64,000 nt of DNA from the NCBI RefSeq assembly GCF_004361815.1, contig NZ_SNWA01000002.1, positions 1,922,001 through 1,986,000 of the forward strand, read 5' to 3'. The notes below the pieces were generated by a model. It saw only the letters and a list, made by a program, of their open reading frames with translations. It had not been told where the DNA came from and made no database searches. The DNA is from Paraburkholderia sp. BL10I2N1. GTDB taxonomy: Bacteria; Pseudomonadota; Gammaproteobacteria; Burkholderiales; Burkholderiaceae. A program made the position numbers and the translations under genes. Positions 54,168-61,870 of the stretch are shown one piece after another. Each line of letters starts with the position of its first letter. The first letter of the stretch is position 1.

Positions 54168-54203
54168 CGCCGCGGCGAAAACACCTTCGGCGCGAGTCTT
54201 TTT
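54167..54203 (+). terminator. Terminator of the ABC-dhaLK operon
   Basis: GCGCCG (54167-54172) and CGGCGC (54188-54193) form a 6-bp stem; GAGTCTTTTT follows on the plus strand, giving a short T-run right after dhaK. Confidence 0.5.
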
Positions 54204-54218
54204 GCGGCTCGCTGTACG

Positions 54219-54797
54219 TCACACGCCAAGAAAGGCCGCGACGCAGACAGCGATCCCCACGGCGGCCACGCCAACCGACATCCGCTGCAGCCATTTCTTG
54301 CGGGTAAGCAGCGTGATGGCCGCCAGCGCGATGGAGATCTGGATCAGCGTGGTCGCCTGCGCCCATCGATGATGCTGGTGTAGCAGGGATTCGCTGGCGG
54401 CGTTATCTTTTTCTACCTCCTTTTCGATCGCCTCCGCGTGCGCGCGAATCGGCTCCTTTTCGGACTTGTAGCGCTGCGCGTCCGCGAGAAAGCGCGCATG
54501 CGCTTCCGATGACGGATCGCTAAGCGCTGCGCCCAGTTCGGCCAGATTCTGCTTTTCGCCTTTCGCCTGATAGTAGGCCCACTGATTGGCCGCTTCGGTC
54601 TTGCGGATGGCTGCTTCGTTCTTGTAGAACAGCGCGAGATTCTCGTTGGCGCCGCTCTGGTACGAAGAGATCGCGCCGATGCTTGCGAGGATGGCTGTCA
54701 TCACGGCGATGCGCGCGGCGGTCCGGTCGGGGGTATGTGCGCCGACATGTTCGACCGCGTGGTCGTGGGGGCCATGGACTTCGAATTCGTCTGACAT
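54219..54797 (-). CDS. DUF4337 family membrane protein
   Basis: A 192-residue protein with a helix near 28-48 (ARIAVMTAILASIGAISSYQSG) and two more near the C-terminus (TTLIQISIALAAITLL, SVGVAAVGIAVCVAAFLGV). The centre is a soluble coiled-coil-like helix (YYQAKGEKQNLAELGAAL, AEAIEKEVEKDNAASE). The family has no known function. It converges on dhaK with 51 bases between. Confidence 0.85.
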   Translation of the reverse strand: MSDEFEVHGPHDHAVEHVGAHTPDRTAARIAVMTAILASIGAISSYQSGANENLALFYKNEAAIRKTEAANQWAYYQAKGEKQNLAELGAALSDPSSEAHARFLADAQRYKSEKEPIRAHAEAIEKEVEKDNAASESLLHQHHRWAQATTLIQISIALAAITLLTRKKWLQRMSVGVAAVGIAVCVAAFLGV

Positions 54798-54881
54798 TGA
54801 GAATGGTTATGGACGAAAAAATGAAAGCTTACCGCACGGCGCGGACCCGCTGAAAATGTGGCGGCCTTCCGCCCGTTTGCG

Positions 54882-55109
54882 TTAGAGATGTTGTAGAAAA
54901 AACGTCGTGCCGCAGAACCCGCCATCGGGCATCAGTGTGTATTTTGGCACTATGCCCGCGCGCTGCCAGCCCGCCCTTTCGTACAGCCGCTCGGCGCCGC
55001 CTCGGTCACGGTGTCGAGCACGAGCACGGTTTTGCCTTCGTCGCGCGTCATTCTGCGCGACGTCGCGCCAGAATGCCGGGGCTTTGTCTCGTGGTAGCGG
55101 CACCGTTCC
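54882..55109 (-). pseudogene. GNAT acetyltransferase remnant with frameshifts
   Basis: The C-terminal part AERLYERAGWQRAGIVPKYTLMPDGGFCGTTFFLQHL is typical of GNAT acetyltransferases. Upstream, GTVPLP and FWRDVAQ lie in the same frame, but the acetyl-CoA-binding strand KTVLVLDTVTEA is only found in a neighbouring frame, and the N-terminal half is missing. So two frame changes and a deletion have broken it. It converges on the DUF4337 gene's start side; the metallophosphoesterase gene starts divergently from it. Confidence 0.65.
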
Positions 55110-55235
55110 CGCCCCGTCAAACGGGCTCGTCCGGAAATGGCACTTTCCACCTGCGCATCTGTCGTACTCACGGCCCCCGATAGCCATTGCGAGGCTCGTG
55201 GATTCTGGCCGATCTTTCCAGTTGAGGAGTCGCGT

Positions 55236-56711
55236 ATGCCGGCAAAACCGACGTCGAAACCGAAACCGAAATCGAAGACAAACGAAACTGGCAGGAAAGA
55301 AAGTCGAAAGGGACGCGAGGCAAATGCCACAGTGACACCCAAACAGAAGAAGCCTGCTTCTTCCATGACATCGCGCGCAAGGCAGAACAGTGCAGTGGCG
55401 CAAACGCCTTTCGCGCCGCGGTTGCTGGAGCGGCCGGTGTTCGCGCAGCCGCAGCCGACAGCGGATCCCACGGTGTTCCGGGTGCCACATCCGTCCGATG
55501 ACGCGGCATACAAGGAGATCGACAAACTCAACGCCGAACACAAGCTCTTCCCGCTACCGTTTCCTGCTCCACGCGGAGGTGTCGAGCCGCAACTGTCCCT
55601 CGTGCAGGTGCTCGGCGGCGACGCCGCGCAGATCGACCGGATCGTCGCATCTGGGCAACTCGTGTTCCATGCATTGGGTGATTGCGGCAGCACGAAAGGT
55701 CCCGCCACGCAGAACGAAGTAGCGGACAAGATGACCGCAGACTTCACTGAGGCAAGCTCGGGCGAAATTCCGCGATTTGCATGGCTGCTCGGCGACGTGG
55801 TGTACAGTTTTGGTGAAGGCAGGTACTACTACGATCAGTTTTACGAGCCCTATCGGAACTATCCGGCGCCGATCCTCGCGTGTGCGGGCAATCACGATGG
55901 CATGGTGTCGCCCGAGGCATACGCGACGAGCCTCGCTGCATGGTTGCGCAACTTCTGCGCCGAGACGTTTGGCGTCACCCCGGAGGCGGGCGGCCTGTCG
56001 CGCACCGCGCAGATCCAGCCTGGCGTGTTCTTTACGTTCGATGCGCCATTTGTGCGAGTGCTGGCGCTCTACAGCAATACGCTGGAGGACCCTGGCGTGA
56101 TCGCCGACAGCAATATCGGCAAAAGCCAGCTCGATTTCCTCGATGCTGCGTTTAAGCGCGTCAAGGCCGAAAACTACCAGGGGGCCTTGCTGATAGCGGA
56201 CCATCACCCGCCCTACTGTGCTGGCGGGCACGGATCGAGCGCGGACATGCTTGCCCAGATAGACGAGGTGTGCCGCGCGAACGGCGTCTGGCCGCATGCG
56301 TTCCTGTCAGGTCATGCGCACAGCTATCAACGGTTCACGCGAGTGAGAAGTGCTGACGGCACCCAGATTCCCTACATCGTGTGCGGAAACGGTGGGCACG
56401 GTCTGGTAAAGCTCGCACCGTCGGGCAGCCCTGCGCTCCGCGCGCCGCAGGTCATACAGACAGCCTCGGCCGACACCGATCAGGTGGTGCTGGAAAACTA
56501 CGATGACACGAACTATGGCTACCTGCGCATCGTCGTGACAGCGACCCAGCTTCGTGTCGAATACCATTCAGCTTCAGATGGCACCCACACGAAAGCGCCC
56601 AACGACTACGTGACCGTCAATCTCGCGGACCGCAAGATTGCGCACTTCGTCGCGCGTGATCTCGGCAGAACGCAAGCCGCGGCGGCGGCGCGGGCGTTGA
56701 TTGGTCGCTGA
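55236..56711 (+). CDS. Metallophosphoesterase (purple acid phosphatase-like)
   Basis: A 491-residue protein. The first 60 residues are a Lys/Pro/Ser-rich disordered tail (KPTSKPKPKSKTNETGRK). The catalytic domain shows the calcineurin-like set: GDCGS, WLLGDVVYSFG, CAGNHDGMV, IADHHPPYCAGGHG and SGHAHSYQRF, which hold two metals. The last pattern with HAHSYQRF is shared with purple acid phosphatases. No signal peptide is apparent. GAGGAG eight bases before the ATG at 55236 fixes the start. Substrate unknown; it stands alone. Confidence 0.85.
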   Translation: MPAKPTSKPKPKSKTNETGRKESRKGREANATVTPKQKKPASSMTSRARQNSAVAQTPFAPRLLERPVFAQPQPTADPTVFRVPHPSDDAAYKEIDKLNAEHKLFPLPFPAPRGGVEPQLSLVQVLGGDAAQIDRIVASGQLVFHALGDCGSTKGPATQNEVADKMTADFTEASSGEIPRFAWLLGDVVYSFGEGRYYYDQFYEPYRNYPAPILACAGNHDGMVSPEAYATSLAAWLRNFCAETFGVTPEAGGLSRTAQIQPGVFFTFDAPFVRVLALYSNTLEDPGVIADSNIGKSQLDFLDAAFKRVKAENYQGALLIADHHPPYCAGGHGSSADMLAQIDEVCRANGVWPHAFLSGHAHSYQRFTRVRSADGTQIPYIVCGNGGHGLVKLAPSGSPALRAPQVIQTASADTDQVVLENYDDTNYGYLRIVVTATQLRVEYHSASDGTHTKAPNDYVTVNLADRKIAHFVARDLGRTQAAAAARALIGR

Positions 56712-56820
56712 CGCGCATGATCAGGCCACGCGGTTCGAACCCGCTGGCCAGATTGCGCGTACCTTGGCGATCTTTACCTTTGAATTTGCCACGCACGAAC
56801 GTGCACAGGCAGACGAGTGC

Positions 56821-57120
56821 TCACTTGGCGTGAGCGACTTCAGGAACATCCACCGGCGGTTCGAGCGCAGCCCATCGCGTCCAGCCCGGCGCGATATCGG
56901 GGGCTTTGATCCGCAACGCGCGAGAGCCATCGACGAAAACGAGCGACTCGATATTGAATTGACCTGCGTCTGACACTCCCGGGTTGCTGACCGCACCAAG
57001 CTGATGCGTAAAGTCCAGGTTGCCTTCACGCAACAGATTGAGATAAGTCTCGCGATCGGCGGTGGCAGGCTTGCGATCCCACCGGTTGAGTAGCGTAGCT
57101 GCGATTTCGGCATCGAACAT
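56821..57120 (-). CDS. Hypothetical protein (99 aa)
   Basis: A 99-residue protein with a start fixed by AAGGAG at nine bases. The sequence DRETYLNLLREGNLDFTHQLGAVSNPGVSDAGQFNIESLVFVDGSRALRI looks folded and soluble. No function recognised. It converges on the metallophosphoesterase gene. A 503-bp region with several inverted repeats lies upstream. Confidence 0.6.
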   Translation of the reverse strand: MFDAEIAATLLNRWDRKPATADRETYLNLLREGNLDFTHQLGAVSNPGVSDAGQFNIESLVFVDGSRALRIKAPDIAPGWTRWAALEPPVDVPEVAHAK

Positions 57121-57623
57121 CTTGATCTCTCCTTGCCTGCGCGCGTGGAGCGCGCCGCTGGCAAATGCGATGGGCACTCCTTGTGAGATGCCTCTTGCAG
57201 TCGGGAAGACACCGTGTATTCGCTAACTATACTGGAAAAATGAAAGAATGGTGCGATGCACCATGAAAGCTCGCTGGAGGCACTCTTCTGTTCCGCATGC
57301 GCGGTAAGAGGCTGTTGCAAATAGTGGTGTCTTTTTGCGGCGTGTTACTCGAATTAACACGACTGGCCTGAACATTACGAGGATGACAGTCATAAAACTC
57401 GTGCCTATCGCAGATGCCCGACGGGCATGGGCAGATCTGCAATAGGGGTCGAAGTGAAGAACGTATTGGCGCCAGTCGCAGGGAAAACGCCTAAGCGTCT
57501 AAGTATGGGAAGCTCGTCGACCGTCACTGAAAAGTAACGGGGCATCGTGATAATCAAGCTCCTTTCACGAAGGACGGGTACTCTCACTCTCCGATGGATC
57601 GCGGGAAGCCCGAGCAAGCGAAC
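57121..57623. other. Intergenic region with three inverted repeats (503 bp)
   Basis: Between two small unknown genes that diverge. It contains ATGGTGC-GAT-GCACCAT (57248-57264), CGTGTTA-N7-TAACACG (57341-57361) and ATGCCC-GAC-GGGCAT (57414-57428). I see no protein-like frame. It may hold promoters, operators or a small RNA. Confidence 0.5.
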
Positions 57624-57836
57624 ATGACGATACCTATGCTCACGACACATCGAGGATATCGACTGAAGGCGAGCGCTGCGCCAGCTCGCGACGGTCTCCA
57701 TGCGGCAGACCTGATCATTGAGCATCCTGAGCGCCCGCCTCAAAGCTTTAGCGCCCTCGACTACTTTTACGACGGTGAGCAGGCCTTGACCTATGCGACT
57801 GCCTGGGGGCGGATCTGGGTTGACATGAAGACGTAA
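57624..57836 (+). CDS. Small hypothetical protein (70 aa)
   Basis: A 70-residue protein starting at 57624 (Met-Thr-Ile-Pro). It reads GYRLKASAAPARDGLHAADLIIEHPERPPQSFSALDYFYDGEQALTYATAWGRIWVD, with the alternating pattern of a small beta-rich fold seen in many Burkholderia hypothetical proteins. No function recognised. Confidence 0.6.
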   Translation: MTIPMLTTHRGYRLKASAAPARDGLHAADLIIEHPERPPQSFSALDYFYDGEQALTYATAWGRIWVDMKT

Positions 57837-58017
57837 GCACGTGCTTCCGCTCGATGCGAGGCGAATGATGGTCGCCGATTACGCGTGACGTTGATACATG
57901 CGCGTGTCGTATTTCGAGCGACGCAGACGTTCGAGGGCAGTAAGGCACACGCCTCCTGGACGCACGAGTACCAGGCGCGCCAATAAAGCGTGTACCGTCC
58001 ATGCGGCACAACTGCCG

Positions 58018-58494
58018 TTATGACCTGGCAGGCCGTCCCGTCTTGACCGTTTCGACGGCCGAAACCGCAGCGAGCAGCCGTTTGGACGGCGCCGACTCGA
58101 GGAGCAACAGCCCCGCCCGCAACAACTCGCTCTTCTTCACGGACACACCCGCTTCGAGGCATTTCACCTTCAAGGCCGCGATTTTGGCGTAGTCCGATTT
58201 GGGCATCGTGAAGCTGTCGCGTACGACCTTTTCCTTCTTCACGCGCTTTGACTTCTCTTCAGCAGTCGCGCTAACCGGCGCGGCTTCAGCAGCTGCGCGC
58301 TTCTGGCGTTCTGCCTTGGGCGCTGCTGCCGGTTTCGCCTTTACGGCCGCCTTCGGCTTGCCTGCCGGTTTCGCCTTTACGGCTACCTTTGGCGCTGCAT
58401 CGGCCGGCTTTGGTTCAGCGGATGCGTTGTCTTCCGCGCCAGTCGGAAAGTGAAATGCTTTCTTCGTCGGCTTCTTGATCACGGGGTCGCTCAT
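58018..58494 (-). CDS. Histone H1-like N-terminus with putative DNA-binding C-terminus
   Basis: A 158-residue protein. AAGGAG-6 bases-ATG fixes the start at 58494. Residues 25-85 are a Lys/Ala/Pro-rich tail with KAKPAGKPKAAVKAKPAAAPK, like bacterial histone H1-type proteins; the DNA here has a 22-bp exact direct repeat (58326 and 58362). The C-terminal 70 residues (SFTMPKSDYAKIAALKVKCLEAGVSVKKSELLRAGLLLLES) look like a ribbon-helix-helix fold. It may bind DNA. Repeated ATAAAC elements upstream could be its own operator. Confidence 0.65.
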   Translation of the reverse strand: MSDPVIKKPTKKAFHFPTGAEDNASAEPKPADAAPKVAVKAKPAGKPKAAVKAKPAAAPKAERQKRAAAEAAPVSATAEEKSKRVKKEKVVRDSFTMPKSDYAKIAALKVKCLEAGVSVKKSELLRAGLLLLESAPSKRLLAAVSAVETVKTGRPARS

Positions 58495-58509
58495 AGCCAT
58501 CTCCTTCGT

Positions 58510-58540
58510 ATAAACAATATAAACAGTATATATCGTTTAT
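58510..58540. promoter_or_regulatory. ATAAAC repeats in the promoter of the H1-like gene
   Basis: ATAAAC occurs at 58510 and 58519 (9-base step) and inverted as GTTTAT at 58535-58540, in an AT-rich stretch 16-46 bases before the start. This pattern is common for autoregulating ribbon-helix-helix proteins. Confidence 0.4.
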
Positions 58541-58728
58541 GCGGTCATTTCACCTGGATGGCAGGCAGGTGCGGGTCTGCCGGACCGGGTTGTCCACAGA
58601 ATCTGTTCGTAAGCGTGTGGACAACCTGCGTGAAGGCGAAGCAAGTCGTTGAAGCAACTCACTTTATGTGACGCGTGCGTGCGGCGTGCAGGCCGGGCGA
58701 GCGCAGCCGCGCGGAAATGGTTGCGGCC

Positions 58729-58863
58729 TTATGGGCGCAGCAAATCGAAGCCGCCAAGCGCAACCACACCGCTTAACGCGATCAGGGGCATCGAATGCTG
58801 GCCAAAGTACAGGATCGCGGCAGCCAGCCAGGTCGAGATAAAGAAGGCGCCAATTCGTTTCAT
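58729..58863 (-). CDS. Small membrane protein (44 aa)
   Basis: A 44-residue frame with an ATG at 58863 and AGGA eight bases upstream. It reads RIGAFFISTWLAAAILYFGQ, then MPLIALSGVVALGGFDLLRP: two hydrophobic segments joined by a short polar link. It sits alone between the H1-like and MarR genes. No function recognised. Confidence 0.5.
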   Translation of the reverse strand: MKRIGAFFISTWLAAAILYFGQHSMPLIALSGVVALGGFDLLRP

Positions 58864-58953
58864 GATGAAAATCCTGCTGTCAATGCGTCCCAACGCGCCA
58901 TGCGCTTTCCAGATAATTATCTATGCAACTAAACGGACCAAAAAAGGAAGCGC

Positions 58954-59370
58954 TTAAGTGAGCGCCTCGCGCGCACCCCGCACTTTGGTCACGGTGTCCG
59001 CGAATTTTGCGTTGCCGAGTGTCGCCTTGAGCCTGGCCGTTACTGCATTGCTGGCGCCATTCAGCGCAACCTTGATACCAATCGCTTTTCTTGTCGGGAA
59101 GATGGAAACCCCGCGGCCGTCGTCCGCGGTGCGGCGCCGCTCGATGTACCCCTTCGCTTCGAGGCCGTCCATCGCCCGCGTCGCCGTCGGCCTTGCAATC
59201 GACATTTGCTCCGAGAGTTCACGCTGCAGCATTCCCGGCCTGTCGATGATGGCGCGGAGCATGAAACCTTGAGGCGGTGTCAGGTCGAAAGGCTCGAATG
59301 CGTCGGCCCATTCCCGCTCGAGTCTGCGAGCAAGCGCCGAAGTGTTGAAGTAGAGGCAATGATCGAACAT
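58954..59370 (-). CDS. MarR-family transcriptional regulator
   Basis: A 138-residue winged-helix regulator. FEPFDLTPPQGFMLRAIIDRPGMLQRELSEQMSIARPTATRAMDGLEAKGYIERRRTADDGRGVSIFPT contains the helix-turn-helix and the basic wing. It may control the small membrane gene downstream or an unlinked target; the strand order (MarR, then the 44-residue protein 90 bases later) would allow one transcript. Confidence 0.88.
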   Translation of the reverse strand: MFDHCLYFNTSALARRLEREWADAFEPFDLTPPQGFMLRAIIDRPGMLQRELSEQMSIARPTATRAMDGLEAKGYIERRRTADDGRGVSIFPTRKAIGIKVALNGASNAVTARLKATLGNAKFADTVTKVRGAREALT

Positions 59371-59455
59371 GACACAAGCCTATATCAATGTAGTTAGCAA
59401 TGCAACTACTTGCGCCCGTGCAAGGTGCCCGGCCATGAGTGGCTTCGCAAAACGC

Positions 59456-59956
59456 TCACACCCCACCGCTCCCGGAGGCGTTCCGGCGGTTCGCAATGAA
59501 CGTCTCGACGTACTGGATCGCCTGCTGGCACTGGTCGAGCGAAAGCGCGTGGATGTTCGGCGGTAGCGGATCGAAGCCCAACTCGGTCGACACCCAGCGG
59601 ATCGCCCTGGCACGCGCCTCAAAGGCATTGACGCGATCGCGGCGAACCTTGCCGGCAACGAGTGGTTCGAGCGTGTCGTGCAGACGGCTCTTCGCGTCAC
59701 GGAGTTGTGCGTCGGCGAGCCGGCCGAGCGGGATGTTGCGCGTGCTTCGCGCGAGCACGCCGATCCACGCCTGACAGGATGCACAGAGCCATACCGGTCC
59801 GTGATCCTCGCGATAGGGGTACGCCTGGTCGCCTGCCCGCGTAAGTACCGCGTGCGCGCCGCAATAATCGCACAGCGGTTGGGGCAAGGCTTTTACGGGT
59901 CGGCCGACACGCAAGATTACTTCCTCGATGACAAAGGGGGTTTGATAGCGCAACAA
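59456..59956 (-). CDS. Zinc-finger-containing protein (DUF3268-like)
   Basis: A 166-residue protein. Two CxxC pairs (CDYCGAHA and CASCQAW, about 27 residues apart) should bind zinc. The rest is helical and rich in Arg/Ala (LADAQLRDAKSRLHDTLEPLVAGK). The DUF3268-type is found on mobile DNA and in accessory regions of proteobacteria. The start at 59956 is the longest; internal GTG starts are possible. Confidence 0.65.
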   Translation of the reverse strand: MLRYQTPFVIEEVILRVGRPVKALPQPLCDYCGAHAVLTRAGDQAYPYREDHGPVWLCASCQAWIGVLARSTRNIPLGRLADAQLRDAKSRLHDTLEPLVAGKVRRDRVNAFEARARAIRWVSTELGFDPLPPNIHALSLDQCQQAIQYVETFIANRRNASGSGGV

Positions 59957-60036
59957 GGGCGCTCAACAGGCCCTGGCTTGCGACGCTGTTCCGATGATCC
60001 CCGGTTCATGCGCAGACCGCAACCCCACAGCGCCCG

Positions 60037-60516
60037 TCATCGCTGCTCGAACGACGACGCGTCAGGCCATCGATATCCAAGGACCCGGGTACGGGCATAG
60101 GCGAGTTCGCGAACTTCCTGCCGCTGGTTTCCGCCGAACAGATAGATATATTCGGCGTCGTGCCGAAGATAGAAGCCGACGTGTCCCTTCCAGCTTGAGG
60201 GATGATCTCGCGTCAGCACGACAATGCACCCATACACGGGGTTGTCGAGGTTCACTCCCCATTCAAGCCACGAACGGGCCAAAGCGGAGCCTGTCCCCCG
60301 GATCCCCACATTGACGAGACACCAGTTGATAAACGACGAACACCATGAAACCTTGTCGTCGTAACCCGCAAGATTGGTGTGACTGTTGTACTCGACGATG
60401 CGAGGGTTGCTTTCGCCCGGGCCAAGGCGCCTCACGCCGTGCTCGGCGATGGCAATTGGCATCCAGGCTGCCGCGGCCGGATGTGCAATCTTGCTAGCGC
60501 TCATTTGTCGATCCAT
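60037..60516 (-). CDS. TIGR02594-type peptidase/amidase of the CHAP-NlpC kind
   Basis: A 159-residue protein with VSWCSSFINWCLVNVGIRGTGSALARSWLEWG (catalytic Cys in WCSSF) and a following His in KGHVGFYL. This is the TIGR02594 family, phage-like cell-wall hydrolases of the papain fold. The N-terminus lacks a signal peptide. It may be a leftover of a prophage or an interbacterial/peptidoglycan tool. It is divergent from a VOC gene. Confidence 0.75.
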   Translation of the reverse strand: MDRQMSASKIAHPAAAAWMPIAIAEHGVRRLGPGESNPRIVEYNSHTNLAGYDDKVSWCSSFINWCLVNVGIRGTGSALARSWLEWGVNLDNPVYGCIVVLTRDHPSSWKGHVGFYLRHDAEYIYLFGGNQRQEVRELAYARTRVLGYRWPDASSFEQR

Positions 60517-60571
60517 CGTGTGACACCATCATGTCTTGCTGTTCACTCTTACGCGCCGCGGGTTGATCCAC

Positions 60572-60970
60572 ATGATTTCGCATATTTTCATGGGCATTAC
60601 CGACTTTGATCGAGCCTTCAGGTTCTATTCCGGGATCATGGATGTCCTGGGATTGAAGCTGAAATTCTGCGAGGCAGAGACGCCTTGGGCCGGCTGGGTA
60701 GCGGCCGATGCGCCACGTCCACTGTTTCTGATCGGAAGGCCTTTCGATGGCGACGCGGCAAGCCCTGGAAACGGTCAGATGATCGCCCTTCTTGCACCTG
60801 GGCGCGACGCCGTCGATCGGGCCCACGCCGTAGCGCTTGCGAATGGCGGTTCGTGCGACGGGCCACCCGGCTTGAGGACTCAATATCACCCGCATTACTA
60901 CGGCGCGTATTTTCGCGACCCAGATGGAAACAAGATCTGCGTATGTTGCCATGATCCGGTGCAAACGTGA
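60572..60970 (+). CDS. Glyoxalase/VOC-family protein
   Basis: A 132-residue VOC-fold protein starting at 60572 (Met-Ile-Ser-His). It shows the vicinal-oxygen-chelate pattern: MISHIFMGITDFDRAFRFYSGIMDVLG at the N-terminus and YGAYFRDPDGNKICVCCHDP at the C-terminus. A metal-binding His (ISH) and a C-terminal Cys/His differ from typical glyoxalase I. Function unknown; it may be a lyase or a resistance-type binding protein. Confidence 0.8.
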   Translation: MISHIFMGITDFDRAFRFYSGIMDVLGLKLKFCEAETPWAGWVAADAPRPLFLIGRPFDGDAASPGNGQMIALLAPGRDAVDRAHAVALANGGSCDGPPGLRTQYHPHYYGAYFRDPDGNKICVCCHDPVQT

Positions 60971-61039
60971 CGTCGAGCGCTCCTGACAGAACACTCCGGA
61001 ATGATCTCGAGAAGAGCTGATTCCGGAAGTGCGGGCTTT

Positions 61040-61786
61040 CTACACGACGCGCTGGCTTTCGTAGAAGTCTTGAAAGTCGGACACCGGCGCCTCCACCGCC
61101 AGAGCCTGAAGCGGGAAGCACCGGGCGATGTCGTCCATGTCAGTCTGACAGGACAGACGCGCTAAAAATGGCGCAACCATGCCTTGTCTGACTGCTCCAT
61201 GCCGATCCAGAAATTGACCCCATAGCGGCAGATTGCGAAACCGTGGACCCGCTACCCTGACGCTCGCCAGATACGACGGCGGGAAAAGGCGCCGGTAGGC
61301 GGGAATGTTATACAGCCACGACACACCTGCAACCCGCAGCATTGCCGGCTGCGCACAATCGACATGCTGGAAAAGCGAGCGCAGTTCCTCCATCCGCGCC
61401 GCAAGGCACTCGATGTCTAGCGGAGAACGTCCCGTTGCCTCGGCATTCTGAAAGTGAAGGCGGATGTACCCGTCCGTGGATAGCGCGTACGAGAAGCAGC
61501 CGAACGTCGCCACAATCGATGGTGGCGGTACATCGCACTGTCGTGTAAGGAAGAAGGGATAAGTCCAGGCGTCGATATCGTCCGTGTGTTGCAGGCCGGC
61601 GAGGTATTGCAGCCAGACCGGATGGTCGCGGTCGAATGCGCGGCCGAGGCCAAAGCGGACGTACAGGTTCGTATAGTCCAGCAGCACCTGCGCGAGCGGT
61701 AGCCCGGACAAACGGACGACGTTTTGCGCGAACTGCAACTGAAGGTCGAAGAACGCCTTGCTAAAGGTCACGCGATCTCCCTTCAT
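61040..61786 (-). CDS. Hypothetical protein (248 aa)
   Basis: A 248-residue protein of unknown function. It reads VTFSKAFFDLQLQFAQNVVRLSGLPLAQVLLDYTNLYVRFGLGRAFDRDHPVWLQYLAGLQHTDDIDAW at the start, then an alpha/beta part with FGCFSYALSTDGYIRLHFQNAEATGRSPLD and AGVSWLYNIPAYRRLFPPSYLAS. The start at 61786 has no good ribosome site; an in-frame GTG lies at 61810. Aromatic-rich and without hydrophobic helices, so it is probably cytoplasmic. I do not recognise the family. Confidence 0.65.
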   Translation of the reverse strand: MKGDRVTFSKAFFDLQLQFAQNVVRLSGLPLAQVLLDYTNLYVRFGLGRAFDRDHPVWLQYLAGLQHTDDIDAWTYPFFLTRQCDVPPPSIVATFGCFSYALSTDGYIRLHFQNAEATGRSPLDIECLAARMEELRSLFQHVDCAQPAMLRVAGVSWLYNIPAYRRLFPPSYLASVRVAGPRFRNLPLWGQFLDRHGAVRQGMVAPFLARLSCQTDMDDIARCFPLQALAVEAPVSDFQDFYESQRVV

Positions 61787-61870
61787 ACCGAAGATGACGA
61801 ACGGTCTCACCGCTTGTTCACCGCTTGTCAGCGGACGTATCGCCGAAGACCAGATATCCAGATTCCGCGG

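Noticed and set aside
61795..61812. A possible ninth copy of the dispersed motif on the minus strand
   Set aside because: GGTGAGACCGTTCGTCA matches the left core and TTCG, but the right end differs at two positions and it may lie in coding sequence; too weak to list.
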